From assembly GCA_030619765.1 (NCBI GenBank), contig JAUXAU010000005.1:1-64000 (forward strand): 64,000 nucleotides of DNA. Direction: 5' to 3'. Positions 42,515 to 52,431 of the stretch are shown piece by piece (position 1 is the stretch's first letter; every line of letters begins with the position of its first letter). A program made the position numbers and the translations under genes. Below the pieces are notes generated by a model. The model was not told the origin of the DNA, made no database searches, and saw only the letters and a list, made by a program, of their open reading frames with translations. This DNA comes from Thermoplasmatota archaeon (GTDB taxonomy: Archaea; Thermoplasmatota; E2; DHVEG-1).

Positions 42515-43159
42515 TTGATGGAGGTTAATAAGATTACATCAAAATTGGTACGATTTCTCCTAGAAAAAATCGGCATAAAACTTGATGCTCATAAATTAAA
42601 AAAATTTATTGATTTAGGTTTTATAATCGTCGAAAAAATACTGGTCAAATTCTGGAAGTTATATCCTTTATATTTTGACTTTTATGATGAAATGACAGAA
42701 AATGAAATCAACCTAGCTAACATTTCAAAAGACGATGCGATCTTACATATCGGGTCTGGATCTATTCCTGCCACATCAATTCTTCTTGCAAAAAAATCAG
42801 GAGCACAGGTTACTAGTATAGATAATAACCCTCGCTCAGTAAAAGAGGCAGTTTCCTGTGTTTTGGAATCTGGTGTTGCTGATAAGGTTCAAATTCAACA
42901 CGCAGAGGCAAATCATTTTCCAGTTGACAAGTTTGACGTTATTGTTGTCTCTCAAGGAATAAGATCATACAAGACGCTTTTACAACATCTTTCTAGGGCT
43001 ATGAAGAGTGATGCCCGTGTGATTTTTAGGACCAGCTCTTCTCCTAGTGGTGAAATTGTTCAAAATGATCTGTTTCTCAAAGACATATTTAAGATTGGCA
43101 AAATAGTAGCACAAAAAAAGAACGCCTTACTTATTTCTATCCTATTATTAAAAAAATAA
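42515..43159 (+). CDS. SAM-dependent methyltransferase-like protein
   Basis: A 214-residue protein with a Rossmann-type methyltransferase core: ILHIGSGSIPATSILLAKKSGAQVTSIDNNPRSVKEA (SAM-binding glycine motif and acidic residue), then KFDVIVVSQGIRSYKTLL and ARVIFRTSSSPSG. This layout resembles nicotianamine-synthase-like methyltransferases. ATG 42518 next to the chosen start is equally likely. It is probably in the same transcription unit as the epimerase and UbiA, 71 bp downstream. Confidence 0.75.
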   Translation: MMEVNKITSKLVRFLLEKIGIKLDAHKLKKFIDLGFIIVEKILVKFWKLYPLYFDFYDEMTENEINLANISKDDAILHIGSGSIPATSILLAKKSGAQVTSIDNNPRSVKEAVSCVLESGVADKVQIQHAEANHFPVDKFDVIVVSQGIRSYKTLLQHLSRAMKSDARVIFRTSSSPSGEIVQNDLFLKDIFKIGKIVAQKKNALLISILLLKK

Positions 43160-43171
43160 TTTTTATTCCCA

Positions 43172-44467
43172 TTATTTTATTTGAATAATTTCCATTAGTC
43201 TTTTAACTGCTTTTTTTGCTCCATCCTCTTTTTGCAGTTTTTCTGATAATTTTTTAGAATTTTTTAGATAAGTGTCATAATTATCGAAAATTTTATTGAT
43301 TGATCGCACTAGTTCACGGGGTTTGAAATATTTCCATGATAACCTTATAGCACATCCATTTCTAACGAGATTATCTATGTTATATTGATGTTCCATCAGC
43401 ATAGGTATGCATATCGCTGGTTTCCCTGAATACGCTATTGTATATATCGTGCCACGACCTCCATGTGTAATAGCCAGGTCTACCTTCTTTAAGATTTTAT
43501 CCAATGATACAAACTCTTTGAATAAGATATTTTCATTTGTTTCAGGTAGTTTATCCTTATTCTTGGGATTTGAATAAACAGCTATTACATTATAGTCAGA
43601 TTCATTTAGAGTTTCTACAATTTTTAAAAGTAATCTGTCGAACTTGTAAGCACTTCCCATAACAAGTACGATAGATTTCCCCGGCCTTTTCAGATGGTTT
43701 ATAACATCAAAATCTATTTTGTTTTTTTGTTCTTTAAATAAATCTCCTGCAACAAGAGGACCGATATAATTTTCCAAGGGAAAATCTTCAGATGGTTGTA
43801 TCCCTAAAAAATTTATATCATCACAAACAAGAGTGTGATCACCAAAAAAGATGTCATTACAGTATTTGAAAGATCGAACCTGATATTTTGTAGCAACCTT
43901 GTTAAATTCTTTGACAAACCTTTTATTATTTAACAAATACCATTTTGCAATTCGATTTTTTAGCGATTTAGGTAACAGTTTTGTAAAGAAATTTTCGTAG
44001 CTCTCAGGAAATGTTGCAAAACCTGATTTGAAGTAAGGTGGTGTAGTTGTCCCAGAAGTGACAACAACAAGTGGTATTTTTAAAGCCCTAGCGGAGATAC
44101 TACAAGTTGCATTAAACGCACTCACAATTAAATCGATCCTGCTTTTTGTGAATGCCTCAATTTCCTCCTTAACTGCTCTTTCAATGATTCTTTCCTTGAA
44201 TTGGCGAACCATTATTTTTTCAAACGGTACCCCTTTTCTATATAGTTGTACTAGTTCATCTTGGTACTCTCCCATAAGATTACCTAATCTAACTACTTTA
44301 CATCCAATATTCTCTGCTAAATATTCGTATTTTCCTTCGTGACTAAAGAAAATCGCTTTTCCACCTATCTCCATATATGATTTTGCAATTTTAACTAAGG
44401 GAATGGTTTCTCCCATACTGGAAAAGCATGGGAAAAACCCTATCAGCGGTTTTCCTGTATGAATCAT
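43172..44467 (-). CDS. GT1-type (UGT/MGT-like) glycosyltransferase
   Basis: A 431-residue protein. The N-terminus IGFFPCFSSMGETIPLVKIAKSY is the acceptor-binding Rossmann domain; the C-terminal donor half has SIVLVMGSAYKFDRL and the LAITHGGRGTIYTIAYSGKPAICIP loop with HGG.GT as in the UDP-sugar family. It would glycosylate a hydrophobic acceptor, for example a lipid or prenylated compound from the neighbouring genes. It converges with the methyltransferase gene. Confidence 0.85.
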   Translation of the reverse strand: MIHTGKPLIGFFPCFSSMGETIPLVKIAKSYMEIGGKAIFFSHEGKYEYLAENIGCKVVRLGNLMGEYQDELVQLYRKGVPFEKIMVRQFKERIIERAVKEEIEAFTKSRIDLIVSAFNATCSISARALKIPLVVVTSGTTTPPYFKSGFATFPESYENFFTKLLPKSLKNRIAKWYLLNNKRFVKEFNKVATKYQVRSFKYCNDIFFGDHTLVCDDINFLGIQPSEDFPLENYIGPLVAGDLFKEQKNKIDFDVINHLKRPGKSIVLVMGSAYKFDRLLLKIVETLNESDYNVIAVYSNPKNKDKLPETNENILFKEFVSLDKILKKVDLAITHGGRGTIYTIAYSGKPAICIPMLMEHQYNIDNLVRNGCAIRLSWKYFKPRELVRSINKIFDNYDTYLKNSKKLSEKLQKEDGAKKAVKRLMEIIQIK

Positions 44468-44520
44468 ATCTTTACTTCACCATTTTAATTTTCATAATAT
44501 TTGACATATCAAAGCTATGA

Positions 44521-45303
44521 TTATAATGATATGAAATCATTTTTTATTAATCCAATACCTGCCCATTTTTGATCATAATTTTTTACAATTTTTATATTAT
44601 CATATTTTGATTCTATTTCATTCCAGAATTTATTTACTTCAACGCCTCTAACTTTGCATTCGATTATATCATGAAGTGCGATCGTACCATTTCTTTTAAC
44701 AAGTAAACTATATATTTCAAAGTCCTTTTTTACTCCTTTGTATGTGTGATCACCATCTATAAACAAAAAATCAATTTCTCTTCCATCCAAAATAGCTTTA
44801 ACCGCTTCTAAAGTTTCCTTTTTGTGAGAGTTTCCTCTAATTAAATGAATTTGCTGGTTTTTTGATGCAAATGACTTATATAAAGGTGTCCTTGCTATAG
44901 AATAACCCCCACCAAATCCCCCCCCAGGCAAATCAATACTTATAATAACGGCATCTTTAGAAGCTATACGAGAGAACAAAAACAATGTACCACCACTTTC
45001 TGTTCCAATTTCAAGTATATATTTTGGTTTTTCTTTTTCAATTTTTTTTAAAAGTTCTAAAAGTTCATAACGAACTTGTAGAGGCGTAATAAGCCCATGA
45101 CAAAATGTATAAGTAAAGTTAATTAATTTATCTAAATCATTTTTTGTATTAATTTTCCTAATTTTATTCATTGCATACGGGAGGATAGGAATAAATAAGA
45201 AATGTTTCCAGATATAACTCAGAATTATCCTAACAGCTGTCGAAAACTCTTCTTCTCTAAGAAATTCAACTGCGAATTTTAATAGTTGAAACATAATATT
45301 CAT
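44521..45303 (-). CDS. class I SAM methyltransferase (CmcI-like)
   Basis: A 260-residue protein. The SAM motif is YILEIGTESGGTLFLFSRIA, followed by DAVIISIDLPG, REIDFLFIDGDHTYKGVKKDFEIY and GTIALHDI. The FIDGDHTYKGV segment is the metal-associated site of the CmcI/rhamnosyl-O-methyltransferase group. It would O-methylate a sugar or other hydroxyl group. The same-direction radical SAM gene starts about 50 bp further up. Confidence 0.8.
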   Translation of the reverse strand: MNIMFQLLKFAVEFLREEEFSTAVRIILSYIWKHFLFIPILPYAMNKIRKINTKNDLDKLINFTYTFCHGLITPLQVRYELLELLKKIEKEKPKYILEIGTESGGTLFLFSRIASKDAVIISIDLPGGGFGGGYSIARTPLYKSFASKNQQIHLIRGNSHKKETLEAVKAILDGREIDFLFIDGDHTYKGVKKDFEIYSLLVKRNGTIALHDIIECKVRGVEVNKFWNEIESKYDNIKIVKNYDQKWAGIGLIKNDFISL

Positions 45304-45351
45304 ACTCTTAAATCATTTACAATTAAACTTCGCCATCGAATGACAATTATA

Positions 45352-46455
45352 TCATTTGAAACAGGATGGATCTTCTCTACACAATGCTTCAAAAGGATCT
45401 TCATCATTATCTTTACTAGTTGTAAATGCTAACCCTCTACAGCCAATACATTGGGAAAGATGCTCGCAATTCCTACATTTACCTTGTAGATATTTGTCAA
45501 TATTTCTAGCTCTTTTAAAGAACGGGAGTTCGATTATTTCCTTCAGTGAATAGTTCTTAATATTTGCAATATTTACCTGAATATCAGAACAAGGCCGAAC
45601 AAAACCTTCAACCGTTATATATAGATTATACATGACTTGAAAACAGCCGGAAGCCAAAAGAGGGGTATAAGGAAGCCAATCATATCCATATTCACTCCTG
45701 TCAAGTTCCAGTATTTGTAATTTTAGTTTTTTCCACTCCTCCCGACTAAGGAGAAGATTATTAACCTCATCACCTCTTTCATTTGGAATCATCATCTCCA
45801 AATTAGGGAAAATCTTTCTATCTCTACAAAACTTCCATATTGCTGGAACACTGGGAGCATTTTGCTTATTGACAAGAAATGAAGCACCAAGTTTAAGTCT
45901 TTGTTCATCTTTAAAATTTAGATAACCAACATCTATAAGATTTTGTAACCCTCGCATAATGTTTTTATATGCACCTTTTACACAAGACATCTCATCTTGA
46001 ATTTTTTCATCAAGAGAATCAAGTTTGATAATTACAGATACATTATGATCGAGTAGAAATTGCGCTAAATCTTTTGTCATTGTTTGATTATTTGTAAATA
46101 TAACAGGTATCAGGTTTATTGAATGTACATATTTAACAAGATCTCGGAATCTTGGATAAATTGTCGGTTCTCCACCGCCGATAATTACAATCGATTCAGC
46201 TTTTAGATCTTTGGCCTGATTAATAACATCGATTATTTCTTCGTATTTAATTTCGTTTGGAAGGGCCTTACCACCTGCACTATAACAATAACTACATCGT
46301 AAATTACACTTTAAACTAGTTTCAACCCTAATAGATAAAATTTGGCCATTATCTCTAACCTCTCTAGCTCTTTCTGGAGAAAAATAATAGCCTTCTAGTT
46401 TTGGGGCATCTCTTAACTTCTTTTTTACAACCTTTTCGTCGTCTTTCGATTTCAC
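45352..46455 (-). CDS. radical SAM/SPASM enzyme
   Basis: A 367-residue protein. The radical SAM cluster is in TSLKCNLRCSYCYSAGG (CxxxCxxC), followed by SIVIIGGGEPTIYPR. The C-terminal SPASM region has CSDIQVNIANIKNYSLKEI and a run of cysteines CRNCEHLSQCIGCRG for auxiliary clusters. Such enzymes modify peptides or small molecules. No peptide precursor is seen nearby; 46456-46744 is a 290-bp gap with promoters for this gene and the divergent ligase. Confidence 0.88.
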   Translation of the reverse strand: MKSKDDEKVVKKKLRDAPKLEGYYFSPERAREVRDNGQILSIRVETSLKCNLRCSYCYSAGGKALPNEIKYEEIIDVINQAKDLKAESIVIIGGGEPTIYPRFRDLVKYVHSINLIPVIFTNNQTMTKDLAQFLLDHNVSVIIKLDSLDEKIQDEMSCVKGAYKNIMRGLQNLIDVGYLNFKDEQRLKLGASFLVNKQNAPSVPAIWKFCRDRKIFPNLEMMIPNERGDEVNNLLLSREEWKKLKLQILELDRSEYGYDWLPYTPLLASGCFQVMYNLYITVEGFVRPCSDIQVNIANIKNYSLKEIIELPFFKRARNIDKYLQGKCRNCEHLSQCIGCRGLAFTTSKDNDEDPFEALCREDPSCFK

Positions 46456-46744
46456 TTGATTTCCCCTCTTAAATTTTATTTTTTCATTGTATTCTTATTG
46501 GCTATTTTAATAATTATGAAATATACGGTATATAAATGTTTGTAAAAAAGCTCATCTATTTCTGTGGTACCAAAAAAATAATTTCATTAGGAATAGATGA
46601 TAATTATATAAACGATAAAAACGATAGCTTAAAATAAGAAAAAATTGTCTGAGCGAGGGATATAACATCATAGAAAAATTTGGCCCCTTTGTAAAATCAA
46701 AGTTAGAAGAAAAACCAACTACTCAAAAAACCATTTTTAAATCA

Positions 46745-48046
46745 GTGTTTAGTAAGTTTGTTAGAAAGTATATGGAGGAATATAAATGGCTAAAACTAAA
46801 AAAATCAATTAAATACGCCTATAATACTTCCCCGTTTTACCATGATCTTTTCAAAAAAAATAATCTGAAGCCTAGTGATATTAAATCATTTAAAGATATG
46901 AATAAAATTCCTTTTACAACCGCTGATGATTTACAAGAAAAAACAAAATCTTTTTTTTCAGTTCCAGAAGATAAATTTGTAACAGTTTTTACTTCAGCTG
47001 GTACCACTGGTAAACCAAAAAAAGCATATTTTACAAAAAAGGATATTGATAAGATAATAACTTCAACTATCACTGGATTGCAGCTCATGTATAGTATTAC
47101 ACCTAGGGATGTTGTTCGTTTATCATTCGAAATAGGATATGGTGCAGAAATCTCAGGGAGCAGGTATTGTATGAATAAAGCATATGAAGGAATTGGTGCG
47201 TTAACAGTTGCCCCTAGTAGATTAAGAGTTGAGGAAGAACTAGAAATTTTTAAAGATTATAAACCAACAATTTTCATGGATGTTTCTTCACGTGTCAATT
47301 ATCTTACAAATGAAATGAAAAAAATTTATGATTTAAAAAAATTGGGTGTTAAAAAAATACTTATTGGGGCTGAGCCGACACCAAATGCGATGAGGAAGTT
47401 TATTGAAGAAAGTTGGAATGCAGATGTTTTCATAGGATATGGTACAACAGAAACTGGTGTACTTCAAGCTGGTGAGTGTGAGGAAAAGAATGGTATGCAT
47501 CTCAATGAATTTAATTTCTTCACCGAAGTTGTTGATCCAGCGACAGGTGAAATTTTAGAAGATGGGAACCTTGGTGAATTTATTTTTACAACTTATGATC
47601 GCGAGGGAATGCCATTAATTCGCTATAGAACACGTGATCTTGGGAGGATACTACCTGAGATGTGTCCGTGCGGTTTACCGTTTAAAAGAATGGTAATTAA
47701 AGGAAGAGTTGATGATATGATTTCAATTGGTGCTGGCGACAATCTGTATACACGGCGTTTTGATGATATTCTCTTTGAAATACCAGAGGTCATCGAATAC
47801 CAGGTTATTCTTAATAGAAAAAATATCAAAGATGAAATCACCATAGTTGTGGAAACTGAAATAATTAAAGATTCATTACGCGAAAGAATTTTAGAAGCTA
47901 TCATGGAAATGCCTGAGATAAATTCAGGTGTTCTTAGTTCAAAAACTATTGAAAAACCTGAGATCAAACTTGTTAAGCCAAATACTTTTGATAGAAACTC
48001 CACTAAACAAAGAAGACTTATAGATAACAGAAATCTATACGATTAA
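46745..48046 (+). CDS. PaaK-like AMP-dependent ligase
   Basis: A 433-residue adenylating enzyme of the phenylacetate-CoA ligase/capsule-type group. Motifs: TSAGTTGKPKKAYFTKKD (ATP-binding P-loop), FIGYGTTETGVLQ (A5), RYRTRDLGRI (A7) and KGRVDDMISIGAGDNLYTRRFD (A8). It would activate a carboxylate with ATP. The frame is open upstream to beyond 46631 with no start codon I trust; GTG 46745 fits the usual family start (...KYMEEYKWLKLKKSIKYAY). Confidence 0.85.
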   Translation: MFSKFVRKYMEEYKWLKLKKSIKYAYNTSPFYHDLFKKNNLKPSDIKSFKDMNKIPFTTADDLQEKTKSFFSVPEDKFVTVFTSAGTTGKPKKAYFTKKDIDKIITSTITGLQLMYSITPRDVVRLSFEIGYGAEISGSRYCMNKAYEGIGALTVAPSRLRVEEELEIFKDYKPTIFMDVSSRVNYLTNEMKKIYDLKKLGVKKILIGAEPTPNAMRKFIEESWNADVFIGYGTTETGVLQAGECEEKNGMHLNEFNFFTEVVDPATGEILEDGNLGEFIFTTYDREGMPLIRYRTRDLGRILPEMCPCGLPFKRMVIKGRVDDMISIGAGDNLYTRRFDDILFEIPEVIEYQVILNRKNIKDEITIVVETEIIKDSLRERILEAIMEMPEINSGVLSSKTIEKPEIKLVKPNTFDRNSTKQRRLIDNRNLYD

Positions 48047-49359
48047 TTGTATGTCTTTGTTTTTGTATTTATTTTGGAGCTATTGATTCTCCTAAAACCA
48101 CATTTTATCTTTGGATATGGCATTAGTTGAAATTTAGTAAACATTTTTTTCCCAAGGTGGCTAGAGTGTAAATCAACTGACATACCAACGCCCTTAGGTG
48201 GGAGTAAAAAATCAAATTTTAAAGAATTATGACCAAGGATTGATGGCTGCCGTTGAATTTCAATTTTACAGTCACCCTGAAGCTTCACAGTTCTCTCATT
48301 ATCAGTGTAGACACCCTCAATTCGACCGGGCATTTCACATATTATGTAAGCTTTATAGAAATTACCTTTTCTATACGGAGAAATATATTCAAAGTTCTCA
48401 GTTGTCATCCAGACTCGTAGATTTATTTTTTTGTCATTTAGCTGCCCGCATAGTTCAATGTCACAGGGGTAATACATATCATATTTTTTGATGTATAGGA
48501 GTTTGTTATAATGAAATTGCACATTGCAAAAATCCCAGAATTCTTTTCCGTCAGGGGTTATAGATAATACGCCAAACGCAGGCCCTTCAGTTAACCAAAA
48601 CATGGAATTACCGTAGAATACACTCCAATTATTATCAAAAACACCCCAAAACCAGTCGTTTCCCATAATGTTATTATCAGTTGCAAATCCAATTCGTCGT
48701 GGAAATCCTGGTCTGCGTTGTGATAGCCACCAGGCAACAAGTCTTGCATATATGGAAATGGTTTGTTTGATTCCTGAGAGTTTTTGAAACGGGTTTTTAT
48801 ATGACCAGTTACCATAGGCATGTTCAAGATATCCCTTCCCCTTAATGTTGTACGATTTATCTCCTATATTTAACTTTCCAGAGATATCACAATTAAGTAG
48901 CCATCCATATCTATAATAATCAAATCCTATTGGCAGGAAACCATTTGTGATATTCTGTGCACTCCAATGAGGTAATGATTGGGCCTTGTAACCAATATCT
49001 GCCATAAACTCTTGTTTGCCATCGTCAATATGAACATGATAATTGGGATATAACCCATTATATGAAGATTTCTTATATGATACTTCAACCTTGTTTTTCT
49101 TATGAGACAGCTTGTTAACATCATCGTTAAAGTTTTGATGGATGACACATTTCCTATTTGTCATATCAAAAAGAGTATGAGCAATAAAACATGAAGGCGT
49201 CTCCTGTTCATATGCCATCGTCGTTTTTAGAGTCCACTTTCTATTGTCCTCTAGGGTTTTGAATAAGCTCTCAAAACACCACCATTCTTTCATAGACGGG
49301 TGGTGATCCCCCTCATCTTGAGGAGTCCATGGATTTTTTAACTTGACTTTTTCTATCAT
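48043..49359 (-). CDS. CrtC-like (lipocalin-fold hydratase) protein
   Basis: A 438-residue protein without signal peptide. DEGDHHPSMKEWWCFESLF at the N-terminus and GKGYLEHAYGNW near the middle match the CrtC/AttH family, whose members hydrate carotenoids or bind lipids. Tyr and Trp are abundant. Its stop overlaps the end of the ligase gene. A distant homologue with a membrane anchor is at 52432. No phytoene or carotenoid genes are in the window, so the substrate is unknown. Confidence 0.78.
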   Translation of the reverse strand: MIEKVKLKNPWTPQDEGDHHPSMKEWWCFESLFKTLEDNRKWTLKTTMAYEQETPSCFIAHTLFDMTNRKCVIHQNFNDDVNKLSHKKNKVEVSYKKSSYNGLYPNYHVHIDDGKQEFMADIGYKAQSLPHWSAQNITNGFLPIGFDYYRYGWLLNCDISGKLNIGDKSYNIKGKGYLEHAYGNWSYKNPFQKLSGIKQTISIYARLVAWWLSQRRPGFPRRIGFATDNNIMGNDWFWGVFDNNWSVFYGNSMFWLTEGPAFGVLSITPDGKEFWDFCNVQFHYNKLLYIKKYDMYYPCDIELCGQLNDKKINLRVWMTTENFEYISPYRKGNFYKAYIICEMPGRIEGVYTDNERTVKLQGDCKIEIQRQPSILGHNSLKFDFLLPPKGVGMSVDLHSSHLGKKMFTKFQLMPYPKIKCGFRRINSSKINTKTKTYN

Positions 49360-49409
49360 AGTTTTACAATGTATAATAGTCCAACGTTTAAATACAATTA
49401 AGAAACATA

Positions 49410-50729
49410 TCAGAAATTAAAATCTCGTTTATAATATCGTCTATAGGAAACACCTGTAGCAGCTGGTATAATACCAGAGAATTTTTTTGTAGTCACCATA
49501 ATTTTTGAAATCTTTTTCAACAAATTATATGATGAATAAAACTCCTTTGCTACCATCCTTGCACCTTCCAATAGCTCTTTTTCAGTCATGTTTTTAGGCT
49601 TAAAAACAACATTAACCTGATTATAGAGAGACCAATCCCTTGTAAGTATTCTTCCGTCCCGTTCAAGCCTATCAAACAATGGTGTACCAGGATAAGGAGT
49701 AAGAATATTTAACTCAAGGACATCCAAATCCCAGTCATTAATGGTCTCAAGCGTTGTATCAAAAATATCAGGCGTATCCTCATCAAATCCAAAAATAATT
49801 CCACCCTGAATCGTCATATCATGGTCATGGACTCTTTTTATCATTTTTTTAAAATCCTTTACTTTGTTATGGGTTTTTTTAATATTGTTAAGTGCCTCTT
49901 GATTCACCGATTCAAAACCAACAAACCATTCAACACAACCTGATTTTCTCGCGAGTTCTAAAAATTCTTTATCAACTTTACCAAGAATATCAGACGTGCC
50001 ATTTGCCGCCCACCCTTTATGTATTTTCTGTCGAATCATCTCCTTAAAAAGCTCCATAGCATACTTTCGGTGTAACGTAAGATGAGGATCATGAAATATA
50101 AACAACTTATTCGGCATATTTTTTATTTCCTCAACAACAGCTTTAACCGGACGTTGCTTCACGACATTTCCACAAAAACTACTAATAGCACAAAACTCAC
50201 ATCGATTAGAACAACCCCTTGTGGTCTGTAAGGCACCTAAAAACGGGTTATGCTTAATGAGATCTCTCCTTAGCGGAGGCACTATAGATATATCAAAATC
50301 ATGATTCCTCTCATAAATTGGTTTTAATTTACCCTTCCCAAAATCTTTAATTACCTGAGGCCAACTAGCCTCAGCCATCCCCATAACAACACTATCAGCA
50401 TGTTGTCTCGCTTCCTCAGGCATTGCCGTTGGATGATATCCACCAAGGACAACAGTTTTCCCACGTTTTCTAAATTCATCAGCAATTTGATAAACACGAG
50501 GAGCTGTCATCGTATAACAAGTTATACCAACTAAATCCACATCTTCATCAAAATCAATCGGATCATAATTCTCATTAATAATTTTCACTGAATGGCTCCT
50601 AGGAGTTAATGCGGCAAGATGCGGAAGGGTAATAATAGGATAGCCGGAAACTATCGTTCTCCATGACCCTCTATCCTTAAAGGTGATAACACCATGTTCA
50701 ATCCTTGGGAACACAAGTAAGATATTCAT
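49410..50729 (-). CDS. B12-binding radical SAM enzyme (copy 1)
   Basis: A 439-residue protein. The N-terminal cobalamin-binding-like domain reads MNILLVFPRIEHG, VDLVGITCYTMTAPRVYQIAD and VVLGGYHPTAMPEEARQHADSVV. The radical SAM centre is TRGCSNRCEFCAISSFCG, with later GIIFGFDEDTPDIFDTTL. Family members carry out methylation or C-C bond chemistry on lipids and pigments (BchE, HpnP/J, GDGT ring synthases). The C-terminal MTEKELLEGARMVAKEFYSSYN is shared with copy 2. The two genes are 27 bp apart. Confidence 0.88.
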   Translation of the reverse strand: MNILLVFPRIEHGVITFKDRGSWRTIVSGYPIITLPHLAALTPRSHSVKIINENYDPIDFDEDVDLVGITCYTMTAPRVYQIADEFRKRGKTVVLGGYHPTAMPEEARQHADSVVMGMAEASWPQVIKDFGKGKLKPIYERNHDFDISIVPPLRRDLIKHNPFLGALQTTRGCSNRCEFCAISSFCGNVVKQRPVKAVVEEIKNMPNKLFIFHDPHLTLHRKYAMELFKEMIRQKIHKGWAANGTSDILGKVDKEFLELARKSGCVEWFVGFESVNQEALNNIKKTHNKVKDFKKMIKRVHDHDMTIQGGIIFGFDEDTPDIFDTTLETINDWDLDVLELNILTPYPGTPLFDRLERDGRILTRDWSLYNQVNVVFKPKNMTEKELLEGARMVAKEFYSSYNLLKKISKIMVTTKKFSGIIPAATGVSYRRYYKRDFNF

Positions 50730-50756
50730 ACGAATTCAACTATTATTTCAATTTCT

Positions 50757-52049
50757 TTAAATTTGTAATTTTTCCCTTTTATAGAATGACCTCATAGTTA
50801 AATTACCGCCAAATGTCATTATCGATTTTATCGGACCACGATTACGAGGGTTGAAACTCCGTTTTAAACAATTTTTAACTGAATAGAACTCTGCAGCGAC
50901 CTCTCTGATTCCCTCAAAGAGTTCTTTCTCAGTCATCTTTTTTGGCTTGAAATTAACAGTACCCTCTGCATATCGAGACCAATCGTACGATGTTATCCTT
51001 CCCTCTTTTTCCAGTCGTTCAAATAACCGTGTACCAGGATATGGTGTCACAATACTAAACGATACCTCATCTAAATCCCATTCATACATCGCCTTAAGTG
51101 TCTCACGAAATGTATCTGGAGTGTCATTATCAAATCCAAACATAAAGAATCCTACCACGTTCATCCCATGATCTCGGATTTTTTTAATAGCTTTCTCATA
51201 ATTCTCCACTTTATTAGTTCGTTTTCCAGCTTGATTTATGTTTTCTTGAGAAATAGATTCAACGCCCATATACCATTTATAGACCCCTGCCTCACTAGAT
51301 ATTCTTAATAACTCATCATCTCTTGATAAAACATTAATATTGCCAAAACAATGTAATTTTTTATTTAACGATGACATTTCTCGAAACAACGATTTTGAAT
51401 AAGAAGGGCTAATTGTTAACGAAGCGTCTGCAAAAAATATGACTTTTGATTTAATGGTTTTCATCTCATTGATAATATGATCCACTAATCTTCCTCGGAA
51501 GCGTGGTCCTTCTACTTTTTGCATTGCACAAAATTCACATCCTGTTGGACATCCACGTGATGCCTGAATAGCCTCCATATAAGTATATATACCAATGTCA
51601 TGCCGTGCAGGAGGAATAAGTTCAGGTTCCACAAGTTTATCTGCTTTATAGAATGGTTTGAGTTTTCCATTTTCCAGATCTTTTAAAAGTTGAGGCCATG
51701 TAAGCTCTGCTTCACCCATTACTACGCTATCTGCATGCTGTTTTGCCTCTTCCGGCAATAATGATGCATGGTATCCACCAAAAACAACCTTCACCCCTTG
51801 TTTTCTGAATACATCTGAGATTTCGTATCCTCGTAAAGAGTTATAGGTAAGACAGGAGATACCTATAAGATCGTAGTTTTTGTTGAAGTTAACTGTTTCA
51901 TAACGTTCATCTACGATTTCTACCGCGTGTTCTCTAGGAGTTATCGCTGCTATTTGCTGGAGAGTCAAGGAAGGATATGAAAATTTAGAAAAAAAACTTC
52001 TTTTCACATTAGTATGAGGCATTATCAGCAGTATTTTCATAGGGCTCAT
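50757..52049 (-). CDS. B12-binding radical SAM enzyme (copy 2)
   Basis: A 430-residue paralogue of the gene at 49410 with the same layout: MKILLIMPHTNV, VVFGGYHASLLPEEAKQHADSVV, SRGCPTGCEFCAMQKVEGPRF and FFMFGFDNDTPDTFRETL. Start could also be ATG 52040 (MKILLIM). A tandem pair with moderately diverged sequence suggests two steps on the same substrate. The nearby CrtC-like, UbiA, GT and methyltransferase genes favour a lipid or isoprenoid. Confidence 0.88.
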   Translation of the reverse strand: MSPMKILLIMPHTNVKRSFFSKFSYPSLTLQQIAAITPREHAVEIVDERYETVNFNKNYDLIGISCLTYNSLRGYEISDVFRKQGVKVVFGGYHASLLPEEAKQHADSVVMGEAELTWPQLLKDLENGKLKPFYKADKLVEPELIPPARHDIGIYTYMEAIQASRGCPTGCEFCAMQKVEGPRFRGRLVDHIINEMKTIKSKVIFFADASLTISPSYSKSLFREMSSLNKKLHCFGNINVLSRDDELLRISSEAGVYKWYMGVESISQENINQAGKRTNKVENYEKAIKKIRDHGMNVVGFFMFGFDNDTPDTFRETLKAMYEWDLDEVSFSIVTPYPGTRLFERLEKEGRITSYDWSRYAEGTVNFKPKKMTEKELFEGIREVAAEFYSVKNCLKRSFNPRNRGPIKSIMTFGGNLTMRSFYKREKLQI

Positions 52050-52431
52050 CTTTCGGGATGTTTATACTGTATATTAACATTTTCCTGTTTAGATTTTTTT
52101 ATCCTTATATGTTGATATACCATTTTCTTGAAAATATCAGTAAATCTTCATGAAATATCTCCATATGATGTAAGCAACCATTTAAAATTTTCTAGATTGA
52201 AGAGAACAATCAAGGGAGATTTTTTTCCTAGAATCATTGTAATAGCATTCTATTGAAAACATTTTTTAATATCGCTCTTTTCTATCAGATTTTTCTTCGA
52301 AATGATTTTTTGGGTAATCTATCACTCTTTATTAAAACCTGCTCTTTAGGAATTTTGGTAATAACTGTAAAGAAAACTATTAATAATAAATATAGTGAAA
52401 TAATATATAAAAATAAATAGTTTGGTGGAGA
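52050..52431. other. 382-bp intergenic region with divergent promoters
   Basis: No gene seen. Near its right end TAATATATAAAAATAA (about 52400) is a TATA candidate and GGTGGAG immediately precedes ATG 52432. The left part must serve the radical SAM genes. Confidence 0.4.
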